Part shown: positions 27,062-35,841 of the stretch, one piece after another
Numbering within the stretch: position 1 is the first letter of the stretch
Layout of the letters: the number at the start of each line of letters is the position of its first letter
NCBI GenBank assembly: GCA_910588335.1
Contig: CAJUQV010000002.1
Coordinates: 127,873-191,872 of the forward strand
From: an uncultured Ruminiclostridium sp.
GTDB lineage: Bacteria > Bacillota > Clostridia > Oscillospirales > Ruminococcaceae
Direction: 5' to 3'
DNA: 64,000 bases
Made by a program: the position numbers and the translations under genes
The notes under the pieces: generated by a model
Databases searched by the model: none
The model's input: the letters and a program-made list of their open reading frames with translations, nothing else
Told to the model about the DNA's origin: nothing

Positions 27062-27101
27062 AATAACGGCTGATACGCATTTAACCGTATCAGCCGTTAT
27101 T
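27062..27101. terminator. Bidirectional terminator between ogt and pduL
   Basis: AATAACGGCTGATACG (27062-27077) and CGTATCAGCCGTTATT (27086-27101) form a perfect 16-bp stem with an 8-base loop, between convergent genes. Confidence 0.8.
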
Positions 27102-27110
27102 GTAATTTTA

Positions 27111-27689
27111 TTAAAGAGTCTTCAAAATTTCTCCGTAGAGATTTGGTGTAGCGCCAACAGCGTTTGACTCGTCGGTATCAATATGCATGGCGTCGGCGAA
27201 ATTTTCGCTTACTCTGATAACCACGTCGCCTAAAACAGCTTTTCTCTCGGGAGTTTCGATCTTTACCCATACTATATCCTTGTTTTTTACACCAAGCTTT
27301 TCCGCAGTTTCGGGAACCAGATGGATATGACGCTTGGCAACTATAACGCCCTCCTTGATTTCAACCTCGCCGCAGGGTCCTATAAGTTTGCATCCGGGAG
27401 TTCCCGCAATATCGCCGCTTTCCTTAATGGCAATGGGAAGTCCGATGGAGCGTGCGTCGGTTGCGGATAATTCAACCTGATCCGCGCTGCGGCAGGGGCC
27501 TAAAATAGAAACGTTGGCAAGCGACTTCTTGGGTCCCACTACCGTTACTCTTTCTTCGCAGGCAAACTGTCCGGGCTGGGAAAGATCCTTTTTCTTTGTA
27601 AGAGCGGCGTCCTTACCGAAAAGAATCTCAAGAGTTTCCTTTGTTACATGAACATGGCGGGCGGAGGTTTCGACTAAAATCTGTGACAT
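27111..27689 (-). CDS. PduL-type phosphate propanoyl/acetyltransferase
   Basis: A 192-residue phosphotransacylase of the PduL/PTAC family, which converts acyl-CoA and phosphate to acyl phosphate. Metal-binding His motifs are in SARHVHVTKETLEILFG and VIVAKRHIHLVPETAE, and the family hallmarks SQPGQFACEERVTV and ILGPCRSADQVELSATDA are present. No microcompartment shell gene is nearby and no encapsulation peptide is obvious, so it probably serves as the housekeeping acetate-pathway enzyme in place of Pta. RBS AAAGGA lies upstream of 27689. Confidence 0.92.
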   Translation of the reverse strand: MSQILVETSARHVHVTKETLEILFGKDAALTKKKDLSQPGQFACEERVTVVGPKKSLANVSILGPCRSADQVELSATDARSIGLPIAIKESGDIAGTPGCKLIGPCGEVEIKEGVIVAKRHIHLVPETAEKLGVKNKDIVWVKIETPERKAVLGDVVIRVSENFADAMHIDTDESNAVGATPNLYGEILKTL

Positions 27690-27730
27690 GGCTTTAATGT
27701 CCTTTCTTTATATATGTAATTTTCCTCAAA

Positions 27731-27750
27731 CGAAAAGCGGTTGCTTTTCG
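27731..27750 (-). terminator. Hairpin between the small membrane gene and pduL
   Basis: CGAAAAGC and GCTTTTCG enclose GGTT. On the minus strand the stem is followed by a weakly T-rich stretch, so it may end or attenuate transcription of the 35-residue gene before pduL. Confidence 0.4.
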
Positions 27751-27763
27751 GATAAGGCTTGTT

Positions 27764-27871
27764 TTAAAATAAAAAGGAGGAGAGGATATATCCGGCAAAT
27801 ATCAAAAAAGCAATCACGACAGCGCCGATTTTGATAAATATCTGCATTTTTTCTCTTGCTTTTGCTCTCAT
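27764..27871 (-). CDS. Small single-span membrane protein (DUF4044-like)
   Basis: A 35-residue protein starting with a basic segment (MRAKAREKMQ) followed by one hydrophobic helix (IFIKIGAVVIAFLIFAGYIL) and a short tail. It has a good RBS (GAAAGG, 6 bases before the ATG). This layout resembles the tiny DUF4044-type proteins of Firmicutes, but the match is by architecture only. It lies between pduL and a 270-base gap. Confidence 0.55.
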   Translation of the reverse strand: MRAKAREKMQIFIKIGAVVIAFLIFAGYILSSFLF

Positions 27872-27969
27872 TCCTTTCGCCCCTTTCAATAATTTAAGAT
27901 AATTATATCACAAATTTTATTTTTGTGCAATAGTCTGTACGAAAAAGCGGTATATTTGAAAAAATTTTA

Positions 27970-28031
27970 AGAACCTGTCTTTACAATGTTTGCCGAAAAG
28001 ACTCTTGCAATATTTTGTAAAGACAAGTTCT
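27970..28031. repeat. Inverted repeat in the gap before the oxidoreductase gene
   Basis: AGAACCTGTCTTTACAA (27970-27986) and TTGTAAAGACAAGTTCT (28015-28031) are 16/17 complementary around 28 bases. The rest of the gap 27872-28142 is AT-rich and holds no gene that I can support. Confidence 0.45.
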
Positions 28032-28081
28032 AATACTGTCTCTATTGGATAATTAAGGAAAAATTACCCATACTATACATA

Positions 28082-28114
28082 ATACTATTAACCGATTAAA
28101 AAGGTTATTAGTAT
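28082..28114 (+). promoter_or_regulatory. Inverted repeat just upstream of the FAD/Rieske gene
   Basis: ATACTATTAACC (28082-28093) and GGTTATTAGTAT (28103-28114) pair at 11 of 12 positions. It ends 29 bases before the start codon, a typical operator position. Confidence 0.4.
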
Positions 28115-28142
28115 AAAATAACAGTTATTTCGAGGTGATTTT

Positions 28143-29513
28143 ATGCAGCAAGGCCGAAAAGAAGATTGGAGACATGAGCATAAGCATAAGCATAATCAGA
28201 CTCAGAACCGCCTTTGGGAACACACCTGCGATATCCCCAAATTTCCGTCCCTTCACGGTGACGTTAAAACAGATGTATTAATAATAGGCGGCGGCGCGGC
28301 GGGGCTCCTTACGGCTTACTTTCTAAAGAAAAAAGGAGTGGACTGTATAGTAGCGGAGGGAAACCGCATTTTATCAGGCGCCACGGGCGGCACCACCGCC
28401 AAAATAACAGTCCAGCACGGCCTTATTTACGGAAAGCTTATAAAAACCTTCGGCGCGGAAAAAGCGAGAATGTACCTTGAAGCCAACCGACGAGCGGGCG
28501 AAATGTTCTATGAATTAAGTAAGCTTTACCCCTGCGATTATGAGAAAAAAAACAACTACGTATATCTGAGAAGCGATCACAAAAAGCTTGAAGCGGAGGC
28601 AATGGCGGTAAGAAAACTGGGATTTTCGGCGGAAATAGCCGATAGTCTCCCTTTGCCCTTTGAAACGGCGGGAGCCGTAAAATTTCCGGATCAAGCGCAG
28701 TTTAACCCAGCAAAGCTTTTTTCACGGATAGCCAAAGAGCTGAACGTTTATGAAAAAACCTTTGTGAGAGAGCTTAAGCTCAACGCGGCGATAACGGGCA
28801 GCGGAACGATAAAAGCGCAAAAGATAATAATAGCCACACATTTTCCCATATTGAACAAGCACGGCGGTTTTTTCCTTAAAATGTATCAATCCCGTTCATA
28901 TGTTCTCGGTTTATCGAACGCAGCGAAATATGAAGGGATGTACGTTGACGGTGAAGAAAACGGTTTTTCCTTCAGAAATCAAGGCAATCTGCTGCTTTTA
29001 GGCGGCGGCGGACACAGAACGGGTAAGAATGGAGGTAATTGGCAGGAGCTAAAACAGTTTGCGGACAGATATTATCCTAATTCGACCGAAAGATATCGCT
29101 GGGCGGCGCAGGATTGTATGACCCTTGACGGAATGCCGTACGCGGGCGCTTACTCCTCCGGTACAACGGGACTTTATACGGCGACGGGCTTCAATAAATG
29201 GGGTATGACCGCCTCAATGGCCTCGGCAATGCTTTTGTCCGACATTGTTATGGGAACCGGCAACAAGTACGCGAAGCTGTTTTCTCCATCCAGAAGCATA
29301 TTGCACCCGCAGCTTTTCGCCAATATAGGAGAAGCTGCCATAAATCTTATGGGATTTTCCAAAAAACGTTGCCCCCATATGGGCTGCCGTCTCAAATGGA
29401 ACAAGGCGGAGCATAGCTGGGACTGTCCCTGTCACGGTTCGAGATTTTCCGAGGAGGGACTGCTGCTTGACAACCCCGCTACGGGGAACAGCGATTTTGA
29501 TACTAATTCGTAA
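28143..29513 (+). CDS. FAD-dependent oxidoreductase with C-terminal Rieske domain
   Basis: A 456-residue protein. Residues 1-25 are rich in His, Lys and Gln (EHKHKHNQTQ). A DAO-type FAD domain follows: VLIIGGGAAGLLTAYFLKKK (about residues 43-62), then LSGATGGTTAKITVQHGLIY. The last 60 residues form a Rieske [2Fe-2S] domain with both ligand pairs, CPHMGCRLKW and CPCHGSRFSEEG. Homologues of this fusion occur across Firmicutes and may be electron-transfer dehydrogenases; the substrate is unknown. The C-terminal tail after the Rieske box is short and ends in NSDFDTNS. RBS GAGGTG. Confidence 0.85.
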   Translation: MQQGRKEDWRHEHKHKHNQTQNRLWEHTCDIPKFPSLHGDVKTDVLIIGGGAAGLLTAYFLKKKGVDCIVAEGNRILSGATGGTTAKITVQHGLIYGKLIKTFGAEKARMYLEANRRAGEMFYELSKLYPCDYEKKNNYVYLRSDHKKLEAEAMAVRKLGFSAEIADSLPLPFETAGAVKFPDQAQFNPAKLFSRIAKELNVYEKTFVRELKLNAAITGSGTIKAQKIIIATHFPILNKHGGFFLKMYQSRSYVLGLSNAAKYEGMYVDGEENGFSFRNQGNLLLLGGGGHRTGKNGGNWQELKQFADRYYPNSTERYRWAAQDCMTLDGMPYAGAYSSGTTGLYTATGFNKWGMTASMASAMLLSDIVMGTGNKYAKLFSPSRSILHPQLFANIGEAAINLMGFSKKRCPHMGCRLKWNKAEHSWDCPCHGSRFSEEGLLLDNPATGNSDFDTNS

Positions 29514-29622
29514 TTATATTAATTTATATGGTCTATAATATTATAATGGTTATGAATTACACAATAAACACTAATTTCCGATCGACAGCAAAATTTGTCT
29601 ATACTTTTATTGGAAATTAATA

Positions 29623-30450
29623 TTAAACTTCGCTTTCAAAGCTCCCGCTTTCGCTTATAAACTCGGCAATAACGCCGTTGCTTTTCTTTAACCGGCAATA
29701 TAGCTCGCATTTCGGGCTTTCCCTTATTATCCTATTCATTTTTCCGTTTTTCGGAGCAAGAAGCTTATGGGAATTATCGGAAAGCCGTTTTATCGTTAAA
29801 GTATATTTTCCTTGTTTTATTTCCACGTAGCCGTCCCCCGCACAGACGGTTTTTGCCCCCAGATAAGTAGCGAGGCGATATTCCTTTCCGTAAGCGTAAA
29901 CTACGGCTATTACGCCTCCTATAACCGCGCCGGCTAAAGGAACTTCGGCGACGCTCATCATAACTGAACCTTCCTCAAAAAATCCCTGCGCCCAAATGTA
30001 TTTTCTCGGAAAAGAACGTCCTTCGTCTCCTTCGATATAACCGCAGTCATTTTTAAAAACATAAACTTCTCCGTTTATTTTGACAGAACCGTTTACCTTG
30101 TGTTTCATGCTGATTACCCTGTGACGGCACTGCATTAAAGCTGCAACAGGCTTGAAAGCTCCCATTATATCATATTTTAAAGGAGTCAGACCTCCGAAAT
30201 AAAGCGCGCCTTCGGCTTTAACCTTTGTTCTGTTTACATTTAGGACAATTTTTCTTTCACTGAAAGCGCTTTCCCCTATTTTTACCCTCGGAACGGTTTT
30301 TCCGAAAAGAATATGCCGATAATCCGCCGAAAAAGAATTTTGATCTGTTATAATCTGAAGCGAAGCGCTGTTCCCGTGTGAGGTGGGTATAAGCGCTACG
30401 GTGTGTTCATTGCTACTGCATTTAAAATAATATCCCTTAAACTTTTCCAT
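29623..30450 (-). CDS. Tocopherol cyclase-like (lipocalin-type) protein
   Basis: A 275-residue protein that resembles the bacterial tocopherol-cyclase-like / AttH-type double beta-barrel family: FKGYYFKCSSNEHTVALIPT at the N-terminus, then NGSVKINGEVYVFKNDCGYIEGDEGRSFP and the motif KYIWAQGFF near residue 150. No signal peptide is seen. In Clostridia this family is widespread and not tied to tocopherol; its function is unknown. It is transcribed against its neighbours. Confidence 0.75.
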   Translation of the reverse strand: MEKFKGYYFKCSSNEHTVALIPTSHGNSASLQIITDQNSFSADYRHILFGKTVPRVKIGESAFSERKIVLNVNRTKVKAEGALYFGGLTPLKYDIMGAFKPVAALMQCRHRVISMKHKVNGSVKINGEVYVFKNDCGYIEGDEGRSFPRKYIWAQGFFEEGSVMMSVAEVPLAGAVIGGVIAVVYAYGKEYRLATYLGAKTVCAGDGYVEIKQGKYTLTIKRLSDNSHKLLAPKNGKMNRIIRESPKCELYCRLKKSNGVIAEFISESGSFESEV

Positions 30451-30536
30451 TTTTTGACCATTCCTTTTCCGTTTTCACTTTGTTTCATTATATTATTTTT
30501 TATTTTCCCTCAAACGGTCTCTCCGATACAAAAAAG

Positions 30537-30565
30537 TTGATTTTTTTATAAAAAAGTGGTAAAAT
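30537..30565 (+). promoter_or_regulatory. Promoter of the rlmN-like gene
   Basis: TTGATT (30537-30542) and TAAAAT (30560-30565) with a 17-base spacer, 27 bases before the start codon at 30593. Confidence 0.55.
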
Positions 30566-30592
30566 TAACATAATAAATTTTAAGGGGTCATT

Positions 30593-31606
30593 ATGCTGTT
30601 TTACGATTACACACTTGAAATGCTGGAAAATTACTTTTCCCAACGGGGGGAAAATAAAGCCAAGGCAAAAATACTTTTTAAAACCATATATCGTAACGGC
30701 TTGTCGCTTGACGACATTACCGAGCTGAGCGAGAAGACGAGGAAGATGATTGACGGGGATTTTTCTTTTGAACTGCCATCCGAAGCCGCTTTACAGGATG
30801 ACGGAGAGACTGCGAAGGCTCTCCTTAAGCTTTCCGACGGAAATATGGTGGAAACGGTGCTGATGCGTCACGGTTATAACACGGGCGTCTGCGTTTCAAC
30901 ACAAGTAGGCTGTGCGATGGGCTGTAGCTTCTGTCAAAGCGGAAGACTTAAAAAGAAAAGAAATCTTACCGCCGGTGAAATTGTGTCTCAAGTGATATAT
31001 ATGTCAAAACGGTTTGGCGATATAGGCCATATTTCGGTAATGGGTATAGGCGAGCCTTTGGACAATTTTGAAAACGTCAAGGCTTTTATGGAAATTGCCG
31101 CCTCTCCTTACGGGCTTTCATTTGGCGGAAGGCATATAACCCTGTCCACCTGCGGCGTGGTTCCTTACATTAAAAGACTCGGCGAGATAAAATGCGGCTT
31201 TAATTTGGCCGTAAGTCTTCATTCCGCAGATAATGAAGTAAGAAGCGAAATAATGCCTGTCAACAGGCGTTGGAGAATAGACGAGCTTATAAAAACGGTA
31301 AAGGAATATTCGGAAAAAAACAGGCAAAGGATAGCATTCGAGTATATATTAATAGATAAGCTAAACGACACCGCGGAACAGGCAGAGAAATTGGCTGCTC
31401 TTGTTAAAGATATGAACTGTTTCGTAAATCTTATTCCATATAACGCTACGGATAACTCACAATACAAGCGCTCGGAAAATGCCGACGCTTTCTTCGATAT
31501 TTTAAAAAAGCACGGTGTAAACGCCATATTTCGGAGAGAATTCGGCGGCTCCATCAAAGCCGCCTGCGGACAGCTTTGCGCTGAATGCGCGGAATACGGG
31601 CAATAA
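30593..31606 (+). CDS. rlmN: RlmN/Cfr-family radical SAM rRNA methyltransferase
   Basis: A 337-residue radical-SAM enzyme that methylates C2 of A2503 in 23S rRNA and related tRNA positions. The [4Fe-4S] motif is CAMGCSFC (C-x3-C-x2-C), preceded by GVCVSTQVG with the family catalytic Cys region, and followed by GIGEPLDN, LAVSLHSADNEVRSEIMP and the terminal Cys in KAACGQLCAE. The cluster-binding loop (SFCQSGRLKKKRNLT) differs from the usual TFCATG type, so this is a clostridial sub-type; a Cfr-type C8 methyltransferase is less likely. RBS AAGGGG. Confidence 0.88.
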   Translation: MLFYDYTLEMLENYFSQRGENKAKAKILFKTIYRNGLSLDDITELSEKTRKMIDGDFSFELPSEAALQDDGETAKALLKLSDGNMVETVLMRHGYNTGVCVSTQVGCAMGCSFCQSGRLKKKRNLTAGEIVSQVIYMSKRFGDIGHISVMGIGEPLDNFENVKAFMEIAASPYGLSFGGRHITLSTCGVVPYIKRLGEIKCGFNLAVSLHSADNEVRSEIMPVNRRWRIDELIKTVKEYSEKNRQRIAFEYILIDKLNDTAEQAEKLAALVKDMNCFVNLIPYNATDNSQYKRSENADAFFDILKKHGVNAIFRREFGGSIKAACGQLCAECAEYGQ

Positions 31607-31611
31607 TAAGA

Positions 31612-31640
31612 TTGACATTTTTGCCTTTATCAATTATAAT
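31612..31640 (+). promoter_or_regulatory. Promoter of mrp
   Basis: A consensus pair, TTGACA (31612-31617) and TATAAT (31635-31640), spaced by 17 bases, 72 bases before the mrp start. Confidence 0.75.
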
Positions 31641-31711
31641 AGTATAAAAAGTGAAAGCCCGTTAGATTGTCTTATAAAACGGAAACAGCGGACTTTGGAA
31701 AGGACAAAACA

Positions 31712-32539
31712 ATGAGTGAATGTACACATGACTGCTCCTCCTGCGGTGAGAACTGCTCTTCAAGAACCGATCCGCAGGATCTAAGAGAAAAACCGCACCC
31801 TCTTTCAAAAATCAAAAAGATAATCGCCGTAGTAAGCGGAAAAGGCGGCGTGGGAAAAAGCATGGTTACCTCAATGCTGGCCGCGCAGTCCAACAGAAAA
31901 GGATTTTCCACCGCCATACTTGACGCCGATATCACCGGCCCTTCGATACCTCAGGCATTCGGTTTATCAGGACAGGCTTACGGCGACGAGAACGGAATAC
32001 TTCCCATAAAAACAAGAAAAGGAATAAATGTTATTTCTCTTAATCTTCTTATTGACAACGTAACCGACCCCGTTATATGGCGCGGACCGGTAATAGCGGG
32101 AGTGGTGAAGCAGTTCTGGACGGACGTTATATGGGGCGATGTAGATTATATGTTCATAGATATGCCTCCCGGAACCGGCGATGTTCCGCTAACGGTGTTT
32201 CAGTCAATACCCGTAGACGGAATTGTAGTAGTTACAAGCCCTCAGGAGCTTGTTTCCATGATAGTTGAAAAAGCGGTCAATATGGCTAAGGCTATGAACG
32301 TTCCTATTTTGGGAATAGCGGAAAATATGAGTTATTTTAAATGTGACGGCTGCGGAAAGGAACACAGCATTTTCGGCGAGAGTCATATAAAAGAAACCGC
32401 CGAACATTTCGGTATAAGCTCGGTTTGCCGTCTTCCCATAAATCCCGTCATTGCTTACATGGCCGATAAAGGTCAGGGAGACGATATGAACGAACAGGCA
32501 ATTGAAACGTTTTTTGACGAAATAAGGGAAAAAATTTAA
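31712..32539 (+). CDS. Mrp/NBP35-type P-loop ATPase
   Basis: A 275-residue Mrp-family protein, an iron-sulphur cluster carrier of the deviant-Walker-A ATPase class. The N-terminus carries Cys (CTHDCSSCGENC) suited to a cluster, as in Nbp35. The ATPase has AVVSGKGGVGKSMVTSMLAA, DADITGPSIPQAFG and DYMFIDMPPGTGDVPLT; a C-x-x-C (FKCDGCGKEHSIFGE) near residue 215 is the dimer-bridging site. I start at 31712 (RBS AAAGGA); an upstream in-frame ATG would lie 45 bases earlier. Its own promoter and a good terminator make it monocistronic. Confidence 0.92.
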   Translation: MSECTHDCSSCGENCSSRTDPQDLREKPHPLSKIKKIIAVVSGKGGVGKSMVTSMLAAQSNRKGFSTAILDADITGPSIPQAFGLSGQAYGDENGILPIKTRKGINVISLNLLIDNVTDPVIWRGPVIAGVVKQFWTDVIWGDVDYMFIDMPPGTGDVPLTVFQSIPVDGIVVVTSPQELVSMIVEKAVNMAKAMNVPILGIAENMSYFKCDGCGKEHSIFGESHIKETAEHFGISSVCRLPINPVIAYMADKGQGDDMNEQAIETFFDEIREKI

Positions 32540-32553
32540 GCTTAACAAACACA

Positions 32554-32592
32554 AAAAAACGCGCTTCGAATTTATCGGAGCGCGTTTTTTTG
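32554..32592 (+). terminator. Rho-independent terminator of mrp
   Basis: ACGCGCT (32559-32565) and AGCGCGT (32579-32585) form the stem, followed by seven T residues; the preceding A-run makes it usable from both sides. Confidence 0.85.
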
Positions 32593-32678
32593 TTCAAAAT
32601 TTTGTCTTTTTTTTAAATATTTGATAAACGTGTAAACTTATTTTTTGTTTGGCCGCTGTAAGGTTTTACCTAAAAATA

Positions 32679-32858
32679 TTACTCTTTTGTTTCCAAAACG
32701 ATCTTGCCATGTTTCTCCTCAAACTTATCAACGCTGTTTTTAATCATTCTTTCAATCTCCCTGTTGGCTGACCGACCGTTATAATCGGCAACGTAGCGAA
32801 ATTTTGCGAAAAGCTGCCTATCAATACGGAGTGTGGATCTAACCAGTTTATCGTTCAT
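32679..32858 (-). CDS. Arc/CopG-type ribbon-helix-helix protein
   Basis: A 59-residue protein with the ribbon-helix-helix pattern of Arc/MetJ-like DNA-binding proteins: a beta strand LVRSTLRIDRQLF, helix ARFRYVADYN-like (AKFRYVADYNGRS) and helix ANREIERMIKNSVDKFEE. No toxin gene is next to it, so an antitoxin role is not supported. I start at 32858 (GAGGTG RBS, 6 bases upstream); a longer form to 32888 would begin with Trp-rich sequence and no RBS. Confidence 0.7.
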   Translation of the reverse strand: MNDKLVRSTLRIDRQLFAKFRYVADYNGRSANREIERMIKNSVDKFEEKHGKIVLETKE

Positions 32859-32888
32859 AATGTCACCTCTATTCCACCATTTATCCAT

Positions 32889-33327
32889 TATAAATTATAT
32901 CTTAGTTTAATTGCAATTATGTAAAAATGGTGGTATAATAGTGTTAAAATGACGTATTTTTTAGACAGATTTTACAACAAACTATAAATCAAAATCAGAT
33001 TTGTGGATCGATAATAAAAACCGCCAAAATTTCCCGTTTTTTTCCCGTATGGCAAAAAACTCTTTACCGATAACGTTTTTCGGCATTTTTTTTCTTGCCG
33101 CAGTAGTAAAATAAGAAGGCAGCGATACGGAGTATGGGTTAATAAAGTAAAGTAGCGTGAATAAACGCGGAAATCTGCGCGAAGGAGCGTACTTGTTCAT
33201 ATTATCCCCATACTCCGCAACAACGTTGCTGTTTTTACTGATTTTCAGTGTTATTTTTATGCTAATTTATAGTTTCTATTGAAACAGGTTTTGAATTAGC
33301 GTGATGTTAAGGGAAAGGAACGTTAAA
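32889..33327. other. Gene-free gap upstream of spoIIE with a long inverted repeat
   Basis: No supported gene lies here. CGGAGTATGGG (33128-33138) and CCCATACTCCG (33207-33217) are perfect inverse copies 68 bases apart and could close a large stem; a 72-codon frame on the minus strand inside it has no homology that I recognise. The rest is AT-rich and probably holds the spoIIE promoter. Confidence 0.4.
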
Positions 33328-35577
33328 ATGGAAAAAGAGCTTTTTTCAAAGCCTAATTATTTTAAATATCCGATTATAATTTTCTGCGGTTTGGGATTGG
33401 CCTTAGCTTCGCTTATGGGAAAAATTTCACCGTTTGGTACAGTGTTCATAAGCTGTATGAATGGAACCGACTGTTTATCCGCTTTTGCGGGAACGGCCTT
33501 GGGTTATCTTTTAAGAGGTGATTTTGTGGCCGCGGTGCCTACCGTGGCAGCGGGTGCGGCAATCTGTGTTATAAGAATTTTTTTTGTAAGGTCAAAGGGC
33601 GTTGCGGGACGGCTTGTAAGCGGGGGACTAGCGGGTGCGGCGGTGCTTTTAACCAATATAATTACCGTCAGCGGTGCTTCGGATATTTTTCTTTCCTTTG
33701 CCTTCGGCCTTATCGCGGCAATCTCCTCTTATACTTTTCTTGGGATAGCGGAAAAACTTAAAAAAGAAGAAAAGATTTTTTCGGGAAAAAACTCAGAGCT
33801 TCTTCCGGCCGGCGTCACGTTGATATTTATTACGGCCTCTTTTACCGATCTTTCCTTCGGTATATTTAATTTAGGTGAAATTATTTCGGGGACAATAACG
33901 CTTGCCGCGGCTTATCGTTTTCGTTTAAGCGGCGGCGTTTCGGTAGGGGTGCTTTGTGCCTTGGGAATGGCTATAGGAAGCGGTACTTTTGTATATGCCG
34001 CTCTTGCCTTTTCCGCGGGAGCTCTCACCGCGTCTCTTACCGCTTCAAAGGGAAGGGTACCAATGGCGGCGGCCTTTCTGTTATCCTCCGCTTTTTTGGG
34101 AGCATTGCTGGGTATGGATAGAACAATGCTTTCTTTTATTGCCGATATGCTGGTGGCCTCTGTGATTTTTATGGCGCTGCCTTTAAATAAAATTATGACC
34201 GGAATCAGACCGCGTGTTTCCGCTGTTTCCGACGGTTTGTCCGCCGAAATTTTCGCGGGAAGACTTGAGCTGGTTGGAAACACCGTGGGCGAGCTGCGCT
34301 ATGCGGTGGAAAAAACGGCCGAGACCCTGGACAGTACAGCCAACAACGATTTATCGAATATATACAATTCCGCTTGCGATAATATCTGCAAAAACTGCCG
34401 TTTTAATATGAAATGCTGGGGGGAGGAATACAACGATTCGGTAAGAATGATGAACGGATTTATAAAAATTCTGCGCCGCGGTGAAAAGCTTACCTCCGAT
34501 AATTTTACAGGAGCTATTTCTGCAAGGTGCGAGAAAAAAGAACGACTTTGTGAATGCATCAACAAAAAATATGACGATTTCGTATCGGTGGGACAGATGA
34601 ACAGACGAGTAAAGGAAATGAGAAACGTCCTTACAAAACAGCTTGACAACACCGAAAGACTTTTTAATTCCATAGCGGAGGAGTTCGGAAAAGATGTAAC
34701 CTACAGCACCGAATCCTCTCTTAAGGTAGGGCGACTTCTGGAGAGATGCGGACTCGTATCACCCAGGGCGGCCGTAAAAACAGTGGACGGAAATATGATA
34801 ATCGAGGCCTACGGCGAAGGGGAATTGGCCTGCACTGCCGAAGAGCTTGGAGATATGCTGATAGAGCTTCTTCAGAAGGAATTTGATCTACCCTGCGTGC
34901 TGGAGTTCGGAAAAAGAGTCAGAATTACCGCTTTTCAAAGAGCGGAATACGGCATAAAATCCGCGTCCTGTCAGTACAGCCGAAGGAAGGAAAGCGCCAA
35001 CGGCGATTTTCTTACCGCCTGCGTTGACGGAAAAGGGAATTATTACAGCATAATTTCCGACGGAATGGGCAGCGGAACACGGGCAAGAATAGACAGCGCC
35101 TTCGCCTGCGGCCTGCTTACAAAATTTCTTGAAAGCGGTGTCGGAGTCGAAGCTTCGATTGAAATGCTTAACACTGCTCTTATGGTGAAATCCTCGGATG
35201 AAAGCTTCGCTACCCTTGACGTCTGTCAGGTGGATCTTTATACGGGAAAAACCACTTTGTACAAAGCAGGAGGAGCCGACACCTTTGTACGCAGCGGCAA
35301 AAAGGTTACCAGAATAAAAGGAAGCGGCCTTCCCGTAGGGGTAAACGGAACTCTGTCTCTGTCGGCTCAAAGCTTTACTGCCGGAGAGGACGATGTTATT
35401 ATTATGACCACCGACGGTGCGGATTTATCGGAACAATGGCTTGAACAAGCGTTTTTAAAAGATAGCTGTGGAAATATGGAGGAGCTTGTAAAGACGGTGG
35501 CGGGAGCCGCCAGATTCAACTGCGAAAAAGGAAGGGAGGACGATATTTCCATTGTTGCATTGCAGCTAAAAAAATAG
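33328..35577 (+). CDS. spoIIE: SpoIIE, stage II sporulation PP2C phosphatase
   Basis: SpoIIE dephosphorylates SpoIIAA, which activates sigma-F in the forespore, and it also acts at the polar septum. The 749-residue protein has about ten N-terminal membrane helices (residues 15-300), a central region with CDNICKNCRFNMKCW, and a C-terminal PP2C domain with metal-binding Asp in YYSIISDGMGSGTRAR and MTTDGADLSEQW and the tail EDDISIVALQL. I choose the ATG at 33328 (RBS AAAGGA) over one at 33304. Together with yunB it shows that the host is a spore-former. Confidence 0.95.
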   Translation: MEKELFSKPNYFKYPIIIFCGLGLALASLMGKISPFGTVFISCMNGTDCLSAFAGTALGYLLRGDFVAAVPTVAAGAAICVIRIFFVRSKGVAGRLVSGGLAGAAVLLTNIITVSGASDIFLSFAFGLIAAISSYTFLGIAEKLKKEEKIFSGKNSELLPAGVTLIFITASFTDLSFGIFNLGEIISGTITLAAAYRFRLSGGVSVGVLCALGMAIGSGTFVYAALAFSAGALTASLTASKGRVPMAAAFLLSSAFLGALLGMDRTMLSFIADMLVASVIFMALPLNKIMTGIRPRVSAVSDGLSAEIFAGRLELVGNTVGELRYAVEKTAETLDSTANNDLSNIYNSACDNICKNCRFNMKCWGEEYNDSVRMMNGFIKILRRGEKLTSDNFTGAISARCEKKERLCECINKKYDDFVSVGQMNRRVKEMRNVLTKQLDNTERLFNSIAEEFGKDVTYSTESSLKVGRLLERCGLVSPRAAVKTVDGNMIIEAYGEGELACTAEELGDMLIELLQKEFDLPCVLEFGKRVRITAFQRAEYGIKSASCQYSRRKESANGDFLTACVDGKGNYYSIISDGMGSGTRARIDSAFACGLLTKFLESGVGVEASIEMLNTALMVKSSDESFATLDVCQVDLYTGKTTLYKAGGADTFVRSGKKVTRIKGSGLPVGVNGTLSLSAQSFTAGEDDVIIMTTDGADLSEQWLEQAFLKDSCGNMEELVKTVAGAARFNCEKGREDDISIVALQLKK

Positions 35578-35588
35578 CCAAAAGTGTT

Positions 35589-35637
35589 GTCAGCTTGACG
35601 AAAAATTATCCTTAGAAAAATTTTTCGTCAAGCTGAC
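35589..35637 (+). terminator. Perfect 19-bp hairpin after spoIIE
   Basis: Positions 35589-35607 and 35619-35637 are perfect inverse copies (GTCAGCTTGACGAAAAATT and its complement) with an 11-base loop. No T-run follows, so it is either an atypical terminator or a protein-binding site. Confidence 0.55.
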
Positions 35638-35721
35638 GTTCATATTCACAAAAAACGTTGTAAATCTCCACAAAAGTGAACGTTGAAAAAAGACAAGTTT
35701 AATAAAAATTTAACAAAGCAC

Positions 35722-35750
35722 TTGAATTTATTTTAAATGTGTGGTACAAT
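35722..35750 (+). promoter_or_regulatory. Promoter of the glycogen cluster
   Basis: TTGAAT (35722-35727) and TACAAT (35745-35750) with a 17-base spacer, about 90 bases before glgB. Confidence 0.65.
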
Positions 35751-35841
35751 CAACATAAGGTAAAAAATTACCAAAAAGTCTAACTTTGCGCAACTGATTT
35801 TTATTTGATTTTGACAAGAACGAAAAGAAAGGTTGGTTTCC

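Noticed and set aside
32982..33200. A 72-codon minus-strand frame upstream of spoIIE
   Set aside because: Composition unlike its neighbours and it overlaps a large inverted repeat; only a weak RBS, no family recognised.
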